Below are positions 26,702-35,356 of a stretch of DNA of 64,000 nt, piece by piece. Origin of the DNA: an uncultured Croceitalea sp. (GTDB lineage: Bacteria > Bacteroidota > Bacteroidia > Flavobacteriales > Flavobacteriaceae); the NCBI GenBank assembly GCA_947495075.1, contig CANLXH010000002.1, forward strand, positions 496,001 to 560,000, given 5' to 3'. A program made the translations under genes and the position numbers. Positions within the stretch are counted from its first letter, which is position 1. Each line of letters begins with the position of its first letter. The notes beneath the pieces were generated by a model. It saw only the letters and a program-made list of their open reading frames with translations, had not been told where the DNA came from and did not search any database.

Positions 26702-27958
26702 ATGAAGAATTACCACCTTTCCAAACACAGTTCTTTTTATGCCATTGGCCTAAGCTACAAAAAAGCGGATGCCAAAGTGCGTGGGAAATTCTCTTTAGAT
26801 GTTCCTAAAATTGACGCTATTACATTAGATGCTAAAAAAGAAGGTATAGAAGGTTTGCTTGCTATATCTACTTGTAACCGTACAGAATTATTTGGTTTTG
26901 CCCAACATCCTTTTCAACTTATTCAATTGCTTTGTAAACATTCTAATGGTACTGTAGAAGAATTTCAAGAAGTTGCTTATGTTTATAAAAATCATGATGC
27001 GTTTAATCATCTTTTTCGTGTAGGTACTGGCTTGGACAGCCAAATTCTGGGAGATTTTGAAATTATAAGTCAGATAAAACAGAGTTTTTATAGGTCAAAA
27101 AAACATGGGATGTCTAATCCGTTCTTAGAACGTTTATGTAATTCTGTAATTCAAGCGAGTAAGCGAATTAAAAACGAAACCAAACTTTCCACTGGTGCTA
27201 CTTCGGTGGCTTTTGCTTCAGTTAAATATATTTTAGGCAATGTTACTGATATTTCTGAGAAGAATATTTTGCTTTTTGGTACCGGAAAAATTGGAAGAAA
27301 CACTTGCGAGAATCTTGTAAAGCACACAGATAATTCACATATAACTTTAATAAACCGAACCAAGGAAAAAGCAGAAGCTATTGCCGGAAAATTTAAATTA
27401 GTAGTTAAAGATTATGGCGACTTGCAAACTGAGATTAGAAAGTCTGATATATTAGTAGTAGCTACCGGAGCGCAATTACCAACAGTTTCTAAATCTATTA
27501 TACACTCCAAAAAACCATTACTAATTTTAGACCTTTCGGTTCCTAAAAACGTTAATGATGATGTAATGGAATTAGATAATGTTACGCTAATTCACCTAGA
27601 TCAGCTCTCACAAATTACAGATGAAACTTTAGCCAACAGAAAAGTATATATTCCTAAAGCAAACGCCATTATTGAAGAAGTTAAGACCGAATTCGTAAAA
27701 TGGTTAGAGACAAGAAAATTTGCCCCGGTAATTAATGCGCTCAAAGAGAAGTTAATGACGATGAAGGAAGAAGAGTTGGATTTTCATTCAAAAAAACTAG
27801 TAGATTTTAATCAAGAACAAGCAGAAATAGTTTCGGAACGTATTATTCAAAAAATTACTAGGCAATTTGCCAATCATCTTAAAAAACCAGAAGTAGATAC
27901 GGACGATAGCTTAACTTTGATTCAAAAAGTTTTTCAGTTAGAAATTAACTCCAAATGA
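26702..27958 (+). CDS. hemA: Glutamyl-tRNA reductase
   Basis: A 418-residue enzyme that reduces Glu-tRNA(Glu) to glutamate-1-semialdehyde, the first committed step of C5-pathway heme synthesis. The active-site Cys58 lies in AISTCNRTELFG. GLDSQILGDFEIISQIK and the NADPH-binding LLFGTGKIGRNTCENL are intact, and the C-terminal dimerisation helices are present. I start at ATG 26702 (MKNYHLSKH). The frame is open further upstream but only to a TTG. The next gene hemC overlaps by four bases. A candidate promoter box is 19 bases before the start. Confidence 0.95.
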   Translation: MKNYHLSKHSSFYAIGLSYKKADAKVRGKFSLDVPKIDAITLDAKKEGIEGLLAISTCNRTELFGFAQHPFQLIQLLCKHSNGTVEEFQEVAYVYKNHDAFNHLFRVGTGLDSQILGDFEIISQIKQSFYRSKKHGMSNPFLERLCNSVIQASKRIKNETKLSTGATSVAFASVKYILGNVTDISEKNILLFGTGKIGRNTCENLVKHTDNSHITLINRTKEKAEAIAGKFKLVVKDYGDLQTEIRKSDILVVATGAQLPTVSKSIIHSKKPLLILDLSVPKNVNDDVMELDNVTLIHLDQLSQITDETLANRKVYIPKANAIIEEVKTEFVKWLETRKFAPVINALKEKLMTMKEEELDFHSKKLVDFNQEQAEIVSERIIQKITRQFANHLKKPEVDTDDSLTLIQKVFQLEINSK

Positions 27959-28875
27959 GCAAGGTAATTCGCATAGGCACACGTGATAGTGAACTAGCTC
28001 TTTGGCAAGCTAACACTGTACAAAAAAAATTAGATGAGCTAGGGCTAAATACACAATTAGTACCTGTTAAATCTACTGGAGATTTGGTTTTAGATAAACC
28101 ACTCTACGAACTTGGAATTACTGGAATATTTACTAAGACTTTAGACGTTGCACTCTTAAGAGGTGATATAGATATTGCGGTGCACTCCATGAAAGATGTA
28201 CCTACACAACTCCCAACGGGAATAATTAAAGCTGCCGTTTTAGAGAGGGCTATAAGTTCTGATGTTCTTGTGCATTCAGGGTCAGATTTCTTAAAAGGAG
28301 AAGGTACTATTGCAACGGGGAGTTTGCGCAGAAAAGCACAATGGCTTAGTAGATATCCAAAACATAAAGTGGTTGATTTACGCGGAAATGTAAATTCAAG
28401 ACTCTTAAAACTGATTGAAAACCCCTGGAACGGAGCAATTTTTGCACAAGCTGGGCTAGAGCGTATAAAATTATTACCTAAAGATGCGCTACCCTTAGAT
28501 TGGATGATTCCTGCGCCAGCTCAAGGTGCTATGTTGGTAGTATGCCTAGAAAAAGATAAAGAAATTCTATCGCAAATTTCTTCTCTAAATCATGAAGAAA
28601 GTGATATCTGTACCACTATAGAACGTGAATTCTTACGTACGCTAGAAGGTGGTTGTACTGCACCAATAGGAGCACTTGCAACTATAAAAAACCAAAAAGT
28701 ATACTTTAAGGGTTGTTTACATGCTTTGGATGGCAGTACATGTATAGAAATTGAAAAAGAACGACCCATTTCTAATCATGAAGGTTTTGGAAAAAGTTGC
28801 GCTTATGAAGTTTTAGAAAATGGTGGTGAAAATTTGATGGAAAGTATAAAGAATGAGCTCAATACTATCCACTAA
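27955..28875 (+). CDS. hemC: Porphobilinogen deaminase (hydroxymethylbilane synthase)
   Basis: A 306-residue enzyme that links four porphobilinogen units into hydroxymethylbilane. Family motifs are VIRIGTRDSELALWQA at the start, the Arg-rich ATGSLRRKAQ at about 120-129, and the dipyrromethane cofactor Cys234 in LEGGCTAPIGA. It overlaps hemA by four bases (ATGA) and hemD by 23 bases, typical of translational coupling in a heme operon. The length is normal. Confidence 0.96.
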   Translation: MSKVIRIGTRDSELALWQANTVQKKLDELGLNTQLVPVKSTGDLVLDKPLYELGITGIFTKTLDVALLRGDIDIAVHSMKDVPTQLPTGIIKAAVLERAISSDVLVHSGSDFLKGEGTIATGSLRRKAQWLSRYPKHKVVDLRGNVNSRLLKLIENPWNGAIFAQAGLERIKLLPKDALPLDWMIPAPAQGAMLVVCLEKDKEILSQISSLNHEESDICTTIEREFLRTLEGGCTAPIGALATIKNQKVYFKGCLHALDGSTCIEIEKERPISNHEGFGKSCAYEVLENGGENLMESIKNELNTIH

Positions 28876-29506
28876 ATTATTATCTGCTTCACAAAGAGAA
28901 TTGCTCTTGAATGCAGATCAGAATTTTTTAGCATACAATGCAATAGCAATTGAGTTTTTAGAATTTAAAGTTGAGAGTAGTCTTAATTATTATGTATTCA
29001 CTAGTCAAAACGGTGTACATTCATTTTTAAAAGACAGAGCAAAAATTAAAAAGCCTGCTTTTTGTGTTGGGGGAAAAACAAAACTATTATTACAAGAAAA
29101 TGGGTTTAAAGTTGAAGAATTGGCTTATAATTCATCCGATTTGGCCGATATCATTGTAAAAAAATATAAAAACGAATCATTCTCTATCTTCTCAGGAAAT
29201 CTAAGAAGACCCGAATTAACTGAAGAATTACAAAAAAATAATATTCGGTATAATGAACGCATAGTGTACAATACTTTCTTAAATTATAAGAAATTTGATA
29301 AGGTTTTCGATGGTGTTTTGTTCTTTAGTCCTAGTGGAGTAGAAAGTTTTAGTAAAGAAAATAATTTAAATTATAGTTGGGCATTTTGTATTGGTGAATC
29401 TACTGGAGTAGAAGCAAAAAAACATACAGAGCAGGTACTAATTGCTAACAAACCAACAGTTGAAAATGTATTAGTGCAAGCAATTAAACATTTTAGAAAC
29501 CCATGA
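28853..29506 (+). CDS. hemD: Uroporphyrinogen-III synthase
   Basis: A 217-residue protein with the two-lobed HemD fold. It inverts ring D while cyclising hydroxymethylbilane to uroporphyrinogen III. HemD is weakly conserved, so the call leans on gene order. Visible support is [14 protein letters not shown] (lobe 1) and [13 protein letters not shown] (lobe 2), together with [16 protein letters not shown] and [13 protein letters not shown]. The gene overlaps hemC by 23 bases and hemE by four. It is slightly shorter than average at its N-terminus. Confidence 0.88.
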   Translation: MSSILSTKLLSASQRELLLNADQNFLAYNAIAIEFLEFKVESSLNYYVFTSQNGVHSFLKDRAKIKKPAFCVGGKTKLLLQENGFKVEELAYNSSDLADIIVKKYKNESFSIFSGNLRRPELTEELQKNNIRYNERIVYNTFLNYKKFDKVFDGVLFFSPSGVESFSKENNLNYSWAFCIGESTGVEAKKHTEQVLIANKPTVENVLVQAIKHFRNP

Positions 29507-30528
29507 TTAAAAACGACTTATTCTTAAAGGCTTTAAAAGGGGAAACAGTAGATAGACCTCCAGTATGGATGATGAGACAAGCAGGCCGTTATCTTCCAGA
29601 GTTTATGGAAATAAAAGCTAAATACGATTTTTTTACGCGTTGCCAGACTCCAGAGTTAGCATCAGAAATTACAGTGCAACCTATTAGAAGGTACGGCATG
29701 GATGCGGCTATCCTTTTTAGTGATATTCTGGTGATTCCGCAGGCAATGAACATCGATGTAGAAATGAAACCTAATTTTGGTCCTTATTTGCCCAACCCAA
29801 TTAGAGAAGCCAAACATTTAGACTCCGTAATCGTTCCAGATATTCAAGATACATTGGGCTATGTAATGGATGCTATTAAAATGACCAAAGAAAAGTTAAA
29901 CGATGAGATTCCACTTATAGGTTTTGCAGGCTCTCCCTGGACCATTTTATGTTATTGCGTACAAGGCCAAGGAAGCAAAAATTTTGATTTGGCTAAAGGC
30001 TTTTGTTTCACACAACCTAAAGCAGCCCATCAATTATTGCAAAAGATAACAGATACCACAATCGCTTATTTAAAAGAGAAAGTAAAAGCAGGTGTCAATG
30101 CCGTTCAAGTCTTTGACTCTTGGGGTGGGATGTTATCTCCAACAGATTATCAAGAATTTTCCTTTAAATACATCCAACAAATAGTTGATGCATTAAAAGA
30201 CGAGGCACCTGTTATAGTATTTGGTAAAGGATGCTGGTTCGCATTAAATGATATGGCAAAATCTGGAGCAGCTGCACTGGGTGTAGATTGGACATGCTCC
30301 GCACGCAACGCACGCTATTTGAGTGGCGGAAAAATAACTTTACAAGGTAATTTTGACCCATCAAGATTATTATCTCCTCCTTCCAAAATTAAAAAAATGG
30401 TACACCAAATGATAAATGAATTTGGAAAAGACAACTATATTGTAAATCTGGGTCATGGTATTTTACCAAATATTCCATTAGAGAATGCGGGAGCTTTTGT
30501 AGAAGCTGTAAAAGAATATACTGTTTAG
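29503..30528 (+). CDS. hemE: Uroporphyrinogen decarboxylase
   Basis: A 341-residue enzyme that removes four carboxyl groups from uroporphyrinogen III to give coproporphyrinogen III. The N-terminal [17 protein letters not shown] with the substrate-binding Arg pair, [14 protein letters not shown] with its catalytic Asp, and the C-terminal [16 protein letters not shown] are all present. It overlaps hemD by four bases (ATGA). Length is normal for the family. Highly reliable. Confidence 0.97.
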   Translation: MIKNDLFLKALKGETVDRPPVWMMRQAGRYLPEFMEIKAKYDFFTRCQTPELASEITVQPIRRYGMDAAILFSDILVIPQAMNIDVEMKPNFGPYLPNPIREAKHLDSVIVPDIQDTLGYVMDAIKMTKEKLNDEIPLIGFAGSPWTILCYCVQGQGSKNFDLAKGFCFTQPKAAHQLLQKITDTTIAYLKEKVKAGVNAVQVFDSWGGMLSPTDYQEFSFKYIQQIVDALKDEAPVIVFGKGCWFALNDMAKSGAAALGVDWTCSARNARYLSGGKITLQGNFDPSRLLSPPSKIKKMVHQMINEFGKDNYIVNLGHGILPNIPLENAGAFVEAVKEYTV

Positions 30529-30535
30529 AATATTT

Positions 30536-31084
30536 ATGCAAATAGATTTTGACGACTATAGTATTGCACCAATCCAAGCAAAAGACGCATGGAGACTATG
30601 CGATTTAATGGTTTCAAATTCAGATAGATTTAAAGATTATTTCCCTGAAACTTTAAAAGAAAACCTAACCCCTACACTTTCTGAACTTTTTGTGGCAAAA
30701 AAGGTAAAAGAATTCAGCAATAAAGAAGAATTTCTCTTTACGATAAAAGAAAATACCAATAGGACTATTATTGGATTAATGTACGTAAAAGAACTTCAGA
30801 AAAGAAAAGGGCAAGGAGAATTGGCCTATTGTATTGGCTATCAAAATACCGGAAAAGGAATTATTACAAAAGCAACGCATAAAATTATTAATTGGTGTTT
30901 TAAAGAGATATATCTCGATACTTTACAGATAATAGTCAATCGTTCCAACATTGCAAGTGTAAGAGTCGCTGAAAAGAATTTATTTACTTGGAAAAAAACC
31001 GATTCTAAAGTATTTCAATTATCAAATGGGGAATTTGTTGATATGGAGCTTTATGAACTGTATAGAGAAAACTGGATTAAATGA
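30536..31084 (+). CDS. GNAT family N-acetyltransferase
   Basis: A 182-residue acetyltransferase of the RimJ/RimL kind: a GNAT core with GLMYVKELQKRKGQGELAYC, then the acetyl-CoA segment NTGKGIITKATHKIINW and VNRSNIASVRVAEKN. The substrate, protein or small molecule, is unknown. It is embedded in the heme operon, eight bases after hemE and overlapping the next gene by four. It may be only a passenger. Confidence 0.82.
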   Translation: MQIDFDDYSIAPIQAKDAWRLCDLMVSNSDRFKDYFPETLKENLTPTLSELFVAKKVKEFSNKEEFLFTIKENTNRTIIGLMYVKELQKRKGQGELAYCIGYQNTGKGIITKATHKIINWCFKEIYLDTLQIIVNRSNIASVRVAEKNLFTWKKTDSKVFQLSNGEFVDMELYELYRENWIK

Positions 31085-31569
31085 ACATCTTTAAAACCAT
31101 AAAGCTAATTAACGTTAAAAGCTTTTGGCAATTGGTCCTATTGGGGTTTAGAAATCCTTTTTTTATTTATCCAACTATAAATGCTACAAAACAATGCCTC
31201 TCCATTTCTACAAAGTACTACGGAAGATTACATTACCAGAACACTCCTGCAAATGCTTTTAGGCATGCCTTTTGGAATTACTTAATTGCTAAGAAATGTA
31301 CCAAATGGTCTAATAAAATAAATAAAGTAACTAATTGGACTAAACTGATAACAGATTGGCACGAAAATGCTTTTAGAAATAGGGAAATTGCACGCCAAAT
31401 GGACTTTCATAATAACAAAGTTGGTAGGCTGGTTTTTATAAAACACGAAAATGATAGCATTGAAAAAGTCATTGATATTTTTATAGAAATGGCTTTAAAC
31501 TCCATAAAAATTACAGAACAGACTACGTTTCAAAATCATAAATTCTCATTGGTTCATCTAAGTGAATAA
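31081..31569 (+). CDS. DUF6973-like protein in heme operon
   Basis: A 162-residue protein with the pattern NAFRHAFWNYLIAK, then WHENAFRNREIARQMDFHNN and KVGR. This matches the conserved His/Asp/Asn pattern I associate with DUF6973, which looks like a metal-dependent or lysozyme-like active site but is uncharacterised. No signal peptide is clear, although residues 13-30 are hydrophobic. It overlaps the GNAT gene by four bases and ends two bases before hemF, so it is firmly in the operon. Function in heme synthesis is not implied. Confidence 0.6.
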   Translation: MNIFKTIKLINVKSFWQLVLLGFRNPFFIYPTINATKQCLSISTKYYGRLHYQNTPANAFRHAFWNYLIAKKCTKWSNKINKVTNWTKLITDWHENAFRNREIARQMDFHNNKVGRLVFIKHENDSIEKVIDIFIEMALNSIKITEQTTFQNHKFSLVHLSE

Positions 31570-31571
31570 TC

Positions 31572-32474
31572 ATGAAAGATAAATTTTACAACTACATACA
31601 AGAATTACAAGATACCATTACATCAAAATTGGAAGAAATAGATGGTGTAGAAAAGTTTAAGGAAGATGTCTGGAAAAGACCAGAAGGTGGCGGTGGCAGA
31701 ACCCGTGTAATTGAAAATGGTGCTGTATTTGAAAAAGGCGGTGTAAATATTTCGGCCGTGCATGGTGCTTTACCAGAAAGTATGCAAAATTATTTTGGTG
31801 TTAAAGATGCGGATTTCTTTGCTTGCGGTCTAAGTTTAGTCTTACACCCAAGAAATCCAATGGTGCCAACCGTACACGCAAATTGGCGCTATTTTGAAAT
31901 GTATGATAAAACAGGGAAACTAGTTGACCAATGGTTTGGAGGAGGGCAAGATTTAACTCCATACTATCTTTTTGAAGAAGACGCCATACATTTTCATCAT
32001 ACTTGCAAAGAAGCCTGTGACAAACATCATCCAGATTTTTATGCCAAGTACAAAAAAAAATGCGATACCTATTTTTGGAACGCACATAGAAACGAGGCTC
32101 GTGGTATTGGCGGCTTATTTTTCGACTACTGCAAGCCAAATGAAGAAATGAATATTGAAGCTTGGTATAACTTTGTCACAGAAGTTGGCAATAGCTTCCT
32201 AGATAGTTATATACCAATTGTTACAAAACGTAAAGAACTCAAATACAATAAAGTACAGCGAGATTGGCAAGAAGTTAGGCGTGGCAGATATGTGGAGTTT
32301 AATCTAGTACATGATAAAGGCACTCTTTTTGGTTTAAAGACCAACGGTCGTATAGAAAGTATCTTAATGAGTTTGCCACCGCATGTGCAATGGAGATATA
32401 ATCATTATCCTGAAGAAGGAAGTGAAGAAGAAAAATTAATTCAGGTTTTAAAGTCACCTAAAGAATGGGTTTAA
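31572..32474 (+). CDS. hemF: Coproporphyrinogen III oxidase, aerobic
   Basis: A 300-residue O2-dependent enzyme that converts coproporphyrinogen III to protoporphyrinogen IX. Hallmarks are KDADFFACGLSLVLHPRNP, VPTVHANWRYFEMYD, FGGGQDLTPYYLFEED, and the C-terminal GRYVEFNLVHDKGTLFGLK and GRIESILMSLPPHVQWRY. Its presence with HemJ shows that the protoporphyrin branch is used, under aerobic conditions. The oxygen-independent HemN is not in this window. Confidence 0.97.
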   Translation: MKDKFYNYIQELQDTITSKLEEIDGVEKFKEDVWKRPEGGGGRTRVIENGAVFEKGGVNISAVHGALPESMQNYFGVKDADFFACGLSLVLHPRNPMVPTVHANWRYFEMYDKTGKLVDQWFGGGQDLTPYYLFEEDAIHFHHTCKEACDKHHPDFYAKYKKKCDTYFWNAHRNEARGIGGLFFDYCKPNEEMNIEAWYNFVTEVGNSFLDSYIPIVTKRKELKYNKVQRDWQEVRRGRYVEFNLVHDKGTLFGLKTNGRIESILMSLPPHVQWRYNHYPEEGSEEEKLIQVLKSPKEWV

Positions 32475-32491
32475 AGGTGTAGTTTTATAAA

Positions 32492-33280
32492 ATGAAATTA
32501 AAAATTTACCAGATAGATGCTTTTACGGACCATATTTTTGGTGGAAATCCTGCTGCTGTTTGCATTTTGGATGATTGGTTAGATACTAAAGTGATGCAAG
32601 CTATTGCCCAAGAGAATAATTTAGCAGAAACTGCGTTTATTGTACAACAAAATGCAACATATGAGCTGCGCTGGTTTACTCCTGAAACCGAAGTTGATTT
32701 ATGTGGACACGCTACTTTAGCAAGTGCGTATGTGTTATATCACTATCATGGCCATTTAGAAAATACCATACGGTTTTACTCTCATCGTAGCGGGGAACTT
32801 CTTGTTCAAAAAGCGAATAACAATTACATGGTAATGGATTTTCCTTCGGACAAAATAGTTGCTATTCAAGGAAATACAGAGCTTAATAAAGCTATAGGTT
32901 TAACACCTGAACGTACTATAAAAGGAAAGACAGATTATCTTTTGGTTTATAATTCTCAAGAGGAAATTGAACAAATAGAGCCAAATTTTACATTATTGGA
33001 TAAATTAGATTGTCGTGGTGTCATAGTTTCGGCTCCTGGAGATGAGGTCGATTTTGTATCTCGATTTTTTGCGCCTCAATGTGGAATACTAGAAGATCCG
33101 GTAACAGGTTCAGCACATACAACCATGACCCCATATTGGTCTAAAGTATTTGGAAAAACAGAAATGACGGCAAAACAACTTTCTAAAAGAGGTGGAGATT
33201 TGGTATGTGAGTATTTAGGAGAACGTGTTAAAATTTCAGGTAAAGCCGTTCCGTATTTAATTGGAGAAATAAATATTTAG
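32492..33280 (+). CDS. PhzF family protein (phenazine biosynthesis-like isomerase)
   Basis: A 262-residue protein of the PhzF/diaminopimelate epimerase-like fold: two similar halves with YQIDAFTDHIFGGNPAAV, the catalytic Glu46 in NNLAETAFIV, LCGHATLASAYV, and GILEDPVTGSAHTTM. Most PhzF-like proteins have unknown substrates and do not make phenazines. It lies 17 bases after hemF on the same strand and may be co-transcribed, but without a known link to heme. Confidence 0.88.
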   Translation: MKLKIYQIDAFTDHIFGGNPAAVCILDDWLDTKVMQAIAQENNLAETAFIVQQNATYELRWFTPETEVDLCGHATLASAYVLYHYHGHLENTIRFYSHRSGELLVQKANNNYMVMDFPSDKIVAIQGNTELNKAIGLTPERTIKGKTDYLLVYNSQEEIEQIEPNFTLLDKLDCRGVIVSAPGDEVDFVSRFFAPQCGILEDPVTGSAHTTMTPYWSKVFGKTEMTAKQLSKRGGDLVCEYLGERVKISGKAVPYLIGEINI

Positions 33281-33697
33281 TGAAAAGCTGAAAGTACTAA
33301 GTTAAAAGCTATGGTTAATTATAAGAATTATCAAGTGTGGCAACGTTCGCATAAGCTTGTTCTTAGTATTTATGCTACTACTAAAACATATCCTAAGGCT
33401 GAGCAATTTGGTCTGGTATCACAAATAAATAGAGCGGCATTATCAATTCTCACGAATATCGCAGAAGGCTGTGGCAGAGAAACTCAAAAAGAATTAATTC
33501 GCTTTCTATATATTTCATCTGGTTCCACTCATGAATCAGATTATCTGATTTTAGCATCAAAAGAGCTGAGGTTTATCGATGAAGAAAAGTTAAATCTGAT
33601 ATTATCAGAAATTGATGAAATAAAAAAATGTTAGCCGCTTTGATAAAAACTATCAAAAAATCACTTAACTAAGATTACTTAAAACTTTTCACTTAAA
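33276..33697. repeat. Imperfect inverted repeats flanking the four-helix gene
   Basis: The left arm is 33276-33308 (starting at the phzF stop) and the right arm is 33662-33697. The left arm and the reverse complement of the right arm match at 27 of 33 aligned positions by eye, with small gaps. Both contain AGTGAAAAG (9 bp perfect pairing). Together they bracket a 422-bp unit with the four-helix-protein gene and end ten bases before hemB. It may be a small mobile or REP-like element. The arms are A-rich, so chance cannot be excluded. Confidence 0.45.
33311..33634 (+). CDS. Four-helix bundle protein (23S rRNA IVP-like), C-terminal frameshift
   Basis: A 107-residue protein of the four-helix bundle/IVP family first known from intervening sequences in 23S rRNA: VWQRSHKLVLSIYA, QFGLVSQINRAALSILTNIAEG, IRFLYISSGSTHESDYLILA. 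Function is not established. The frame ends at TAG 33632-33634, just after EIKKC. Adding one A to the seven-A run at 33622-33628 would continue it as EIKKMLAALIKTIKKSLN and stop at 33670-33672, giving the usual 120 residues. So it carries a one-base homopolymer deletion, real or from sequencing. It sits between inverted repeats inside the heme operon. Confidence 0.8.
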   Translation: MVNYKNYQVWQRSHKLVLSIYATTKTYPKAEQFGLVSQINRAALSILTNIAEGCGRETQKELIRFLYISSGSTHESDYLILASKELRFIDEEKLNLILSEIDEIKKC

Positions 33698-33707
33698 AAA
33701 TACTCGC

Positions 33708-34697
33708 ATGTACCCACTTATAAGAAATAGAAGATTACGTACTTCAGAAGCTATTCGTCACTTAGTAAGAGAAACTATTATTACTCCTAGCGATTTTTTA
33801 GTACCTCTTTTTATAGTTGAAGGCAAAGACATAAAAGAAGAAATAGCTTCTATGCCTAATTACTATCGAATGAGTCTGGATATTTTACAAAAAGAAGTGA
33901 AAGAGTTGTGGCAAATGGGGCTCTGCGCTGTTTTACTTTTTGTAAAGGTCGATGACAAATTAAAAGACAATAAAGGGACTGAGGCTTTAAATCCAAATGG
34001 TTTAATGCAGCGTGCTATTAAAACAGTGAAGAATGTCTGCCCAGAAATGTTGGTGATGACTGATGTTGCTTTGGACCCTTTTTCATCCTACGGACATGAT
34101 GGCATTGTTGCCGAAGGTCAAATTTTAAATGATGAAACCTGTGAGGTGTTAGCAGAGATGAGTGTTTCTCATGCCACAGCGGGAGCAGATTTTGTTGCCC
34201 CTAGCGATATGATGGATGGTCGTATTCTTACCATTAGAGAAGCTCTGGAAGACGAAGGTTTTCAAAATACAGGAATTATGAGTTATTCTGCTAAATACGC
34301 TAGTGCTTTTTACGGGCCATTTAGAGATGCTTTGGATTCTGCTCCAGTAGCTATTAAAAATGTCCCAAAAAACAAAAAAACCTATCAAATGGACTCTGCA
34401 AATCGTTTTGAGGCCATAAAAGAAGTACAACAAGACATAGATGAAGGTGCAGATATTGTTATGGTTAAACCTGGACTTTGTTATTTAGATATTGTTAGAG
34501 AAGTAAAAAATGAGGTAGATGTTCCTGTGGCTGTATACCAAGTCTCTGGTGAATATGCTATGGTAAAAGCTGCCGCTGAAAAAGGATGGCTAGACCATGA
34601 TGCTGTTATGATGGAACAACTTTTGGCCATTAAAAGAGCTGGAGCTAACATTATTGCAAGCTATTTTGCAAAGGACTTTATCCGTATTTTAGAATAG
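33708..34697 (+). CDS. hemB: Porphobilinogen synthase (delta-aminolevulinate dehydratase)
   Basis: A 329-residue enzyme that condenses two 5-aminolevulinate molecules to porphobilinogen. The Schiff-base Lys pair is Lys196 (SYSAKYASAFYGPFRDA) and Lys254 (VKPGLCYLDI). The metal-site segment is DVALDPFSSYGHDG (residues 119-132), with no Cys, so it is the Mg-type rather than the Zn-type (DxCxCx..GHCG) enzyme. It is the last heme gene of the cluster, after the four-helix gene. The order A-C-D-E-F-B means HemB sits last in the operon although it acts third. Confidence 0.96.
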   Translation: MYPLIRNRRLRTSEAIRHLVRETIITPSDFLVPLFIVEGKDIKEEIASMPNYYRMSLDILQKEVKELWQMGLCAVLLFVKVDDKLKDNKGTEALNPNGLMQRAIKTVKNVCPEMLVMTDVALDPFSSYGHDGIVAEGQILNDETCEVLAEMSVSHATAGADFVAPSDMMDGRILTIREALEDEGFQNTGIMSYSAKYASAFYGPFRDALDSAPVAIKNVPKNKKTYQMDSANRFEAIKEVQQDIDEGADIVMVKPGLCYLDIVREVKNEVDVPVAVYQVSGEYAMVKAAAEKGWLDHDAVMMEQLLAIKRAGANIIASYFAKDFIRILE

Positions 34698-34827
34698 TCC
34701 ATCAACTTTATTGTATTCTATTGAGACAAAATGTATTTCAAATTATACTAATTGGTTTTTTTATCTTTGCTATTTTTAGAAATTATAACTGCCATTTCAG
34801 GCAAGGAGTATCAGACTTATCTACAAA

Positions 34828-35338
34828 GGCGAATTTTACCAACCTTTAAGTGTAAAAACACTTAGTTTTAATCCAACTAGAATGGAATTTTCTAATACGA
34901 TAGTTCCAACAGAAATAGATGTAGTATTTCGAAAAACTATGGTAAAAGGCTTTGTACATGATGAAAACGCGGCTCTTTTTGGTGGTATTTCTGGTAAGCT
35001 GGATTATTTGGAACTGCCGATGATTTAAGTAAAATAATGTATCAAAATTATAGAGAAGAAATCTTGGTTTTGATAAGTCGCTATTAGATAATGATACTTT
35101 GGATATATCTAAGGCTTATCCTTCTCCAAAAGCGAGTTCTAAAAGCTTTGGACATTCTAGTTTTACGGGAACTTTTGTTTGGGCTGACCCTAAAAACCAA
35201 TTGGTGTTTATATTTCTATCTAACCGAATTTACCCAGATAGAAGGCATAAAATTTTATACAATCTTAAAGTTAGAAAAACAGTGCGAGATTTATTTTATC
35301 AAGCGAGGCTTTCATTTAAGAACGAATCATTACTTTAG
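34828..35338 (+). pseudogene. Decayed C-terminal serine beta-lactamase domain of a NagZ-fusion-like protein
   Basis: Three frames together read like the end of the beta-lactamase-type serine hydrolase domain fused to NagZ-like glycosidases in Bacteroidota. Frame 1 (34828-35028) has IVPTEIDVVFRKTMVKGFV and VHDENAALFGGISG. After GGISG one base is missing. In the next frame AGLFGTADDLSKIM continues. A larger piece is lost before LGFDKSLLDNDTLDISKAY (from 35063), then SKSFGHSSFTGTFVWADP to the TAG at 35336-35338. The upstream catalytic part is absent. It therefore cannot make an enzyme. The bases before 34828 (34698-34827) hold nothing else I can name. Confidence 0.7.
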
Positions 35339-35356
35339 TATTAATTAGATATTATT

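Noticed and set aside
32492..33280. Phenazine biosynthesis locus suggested by the PhzF-like gene
   Set aside because: No other phenazine genes are nearby. PhzF-like proteins are widespread with unknown substrates.
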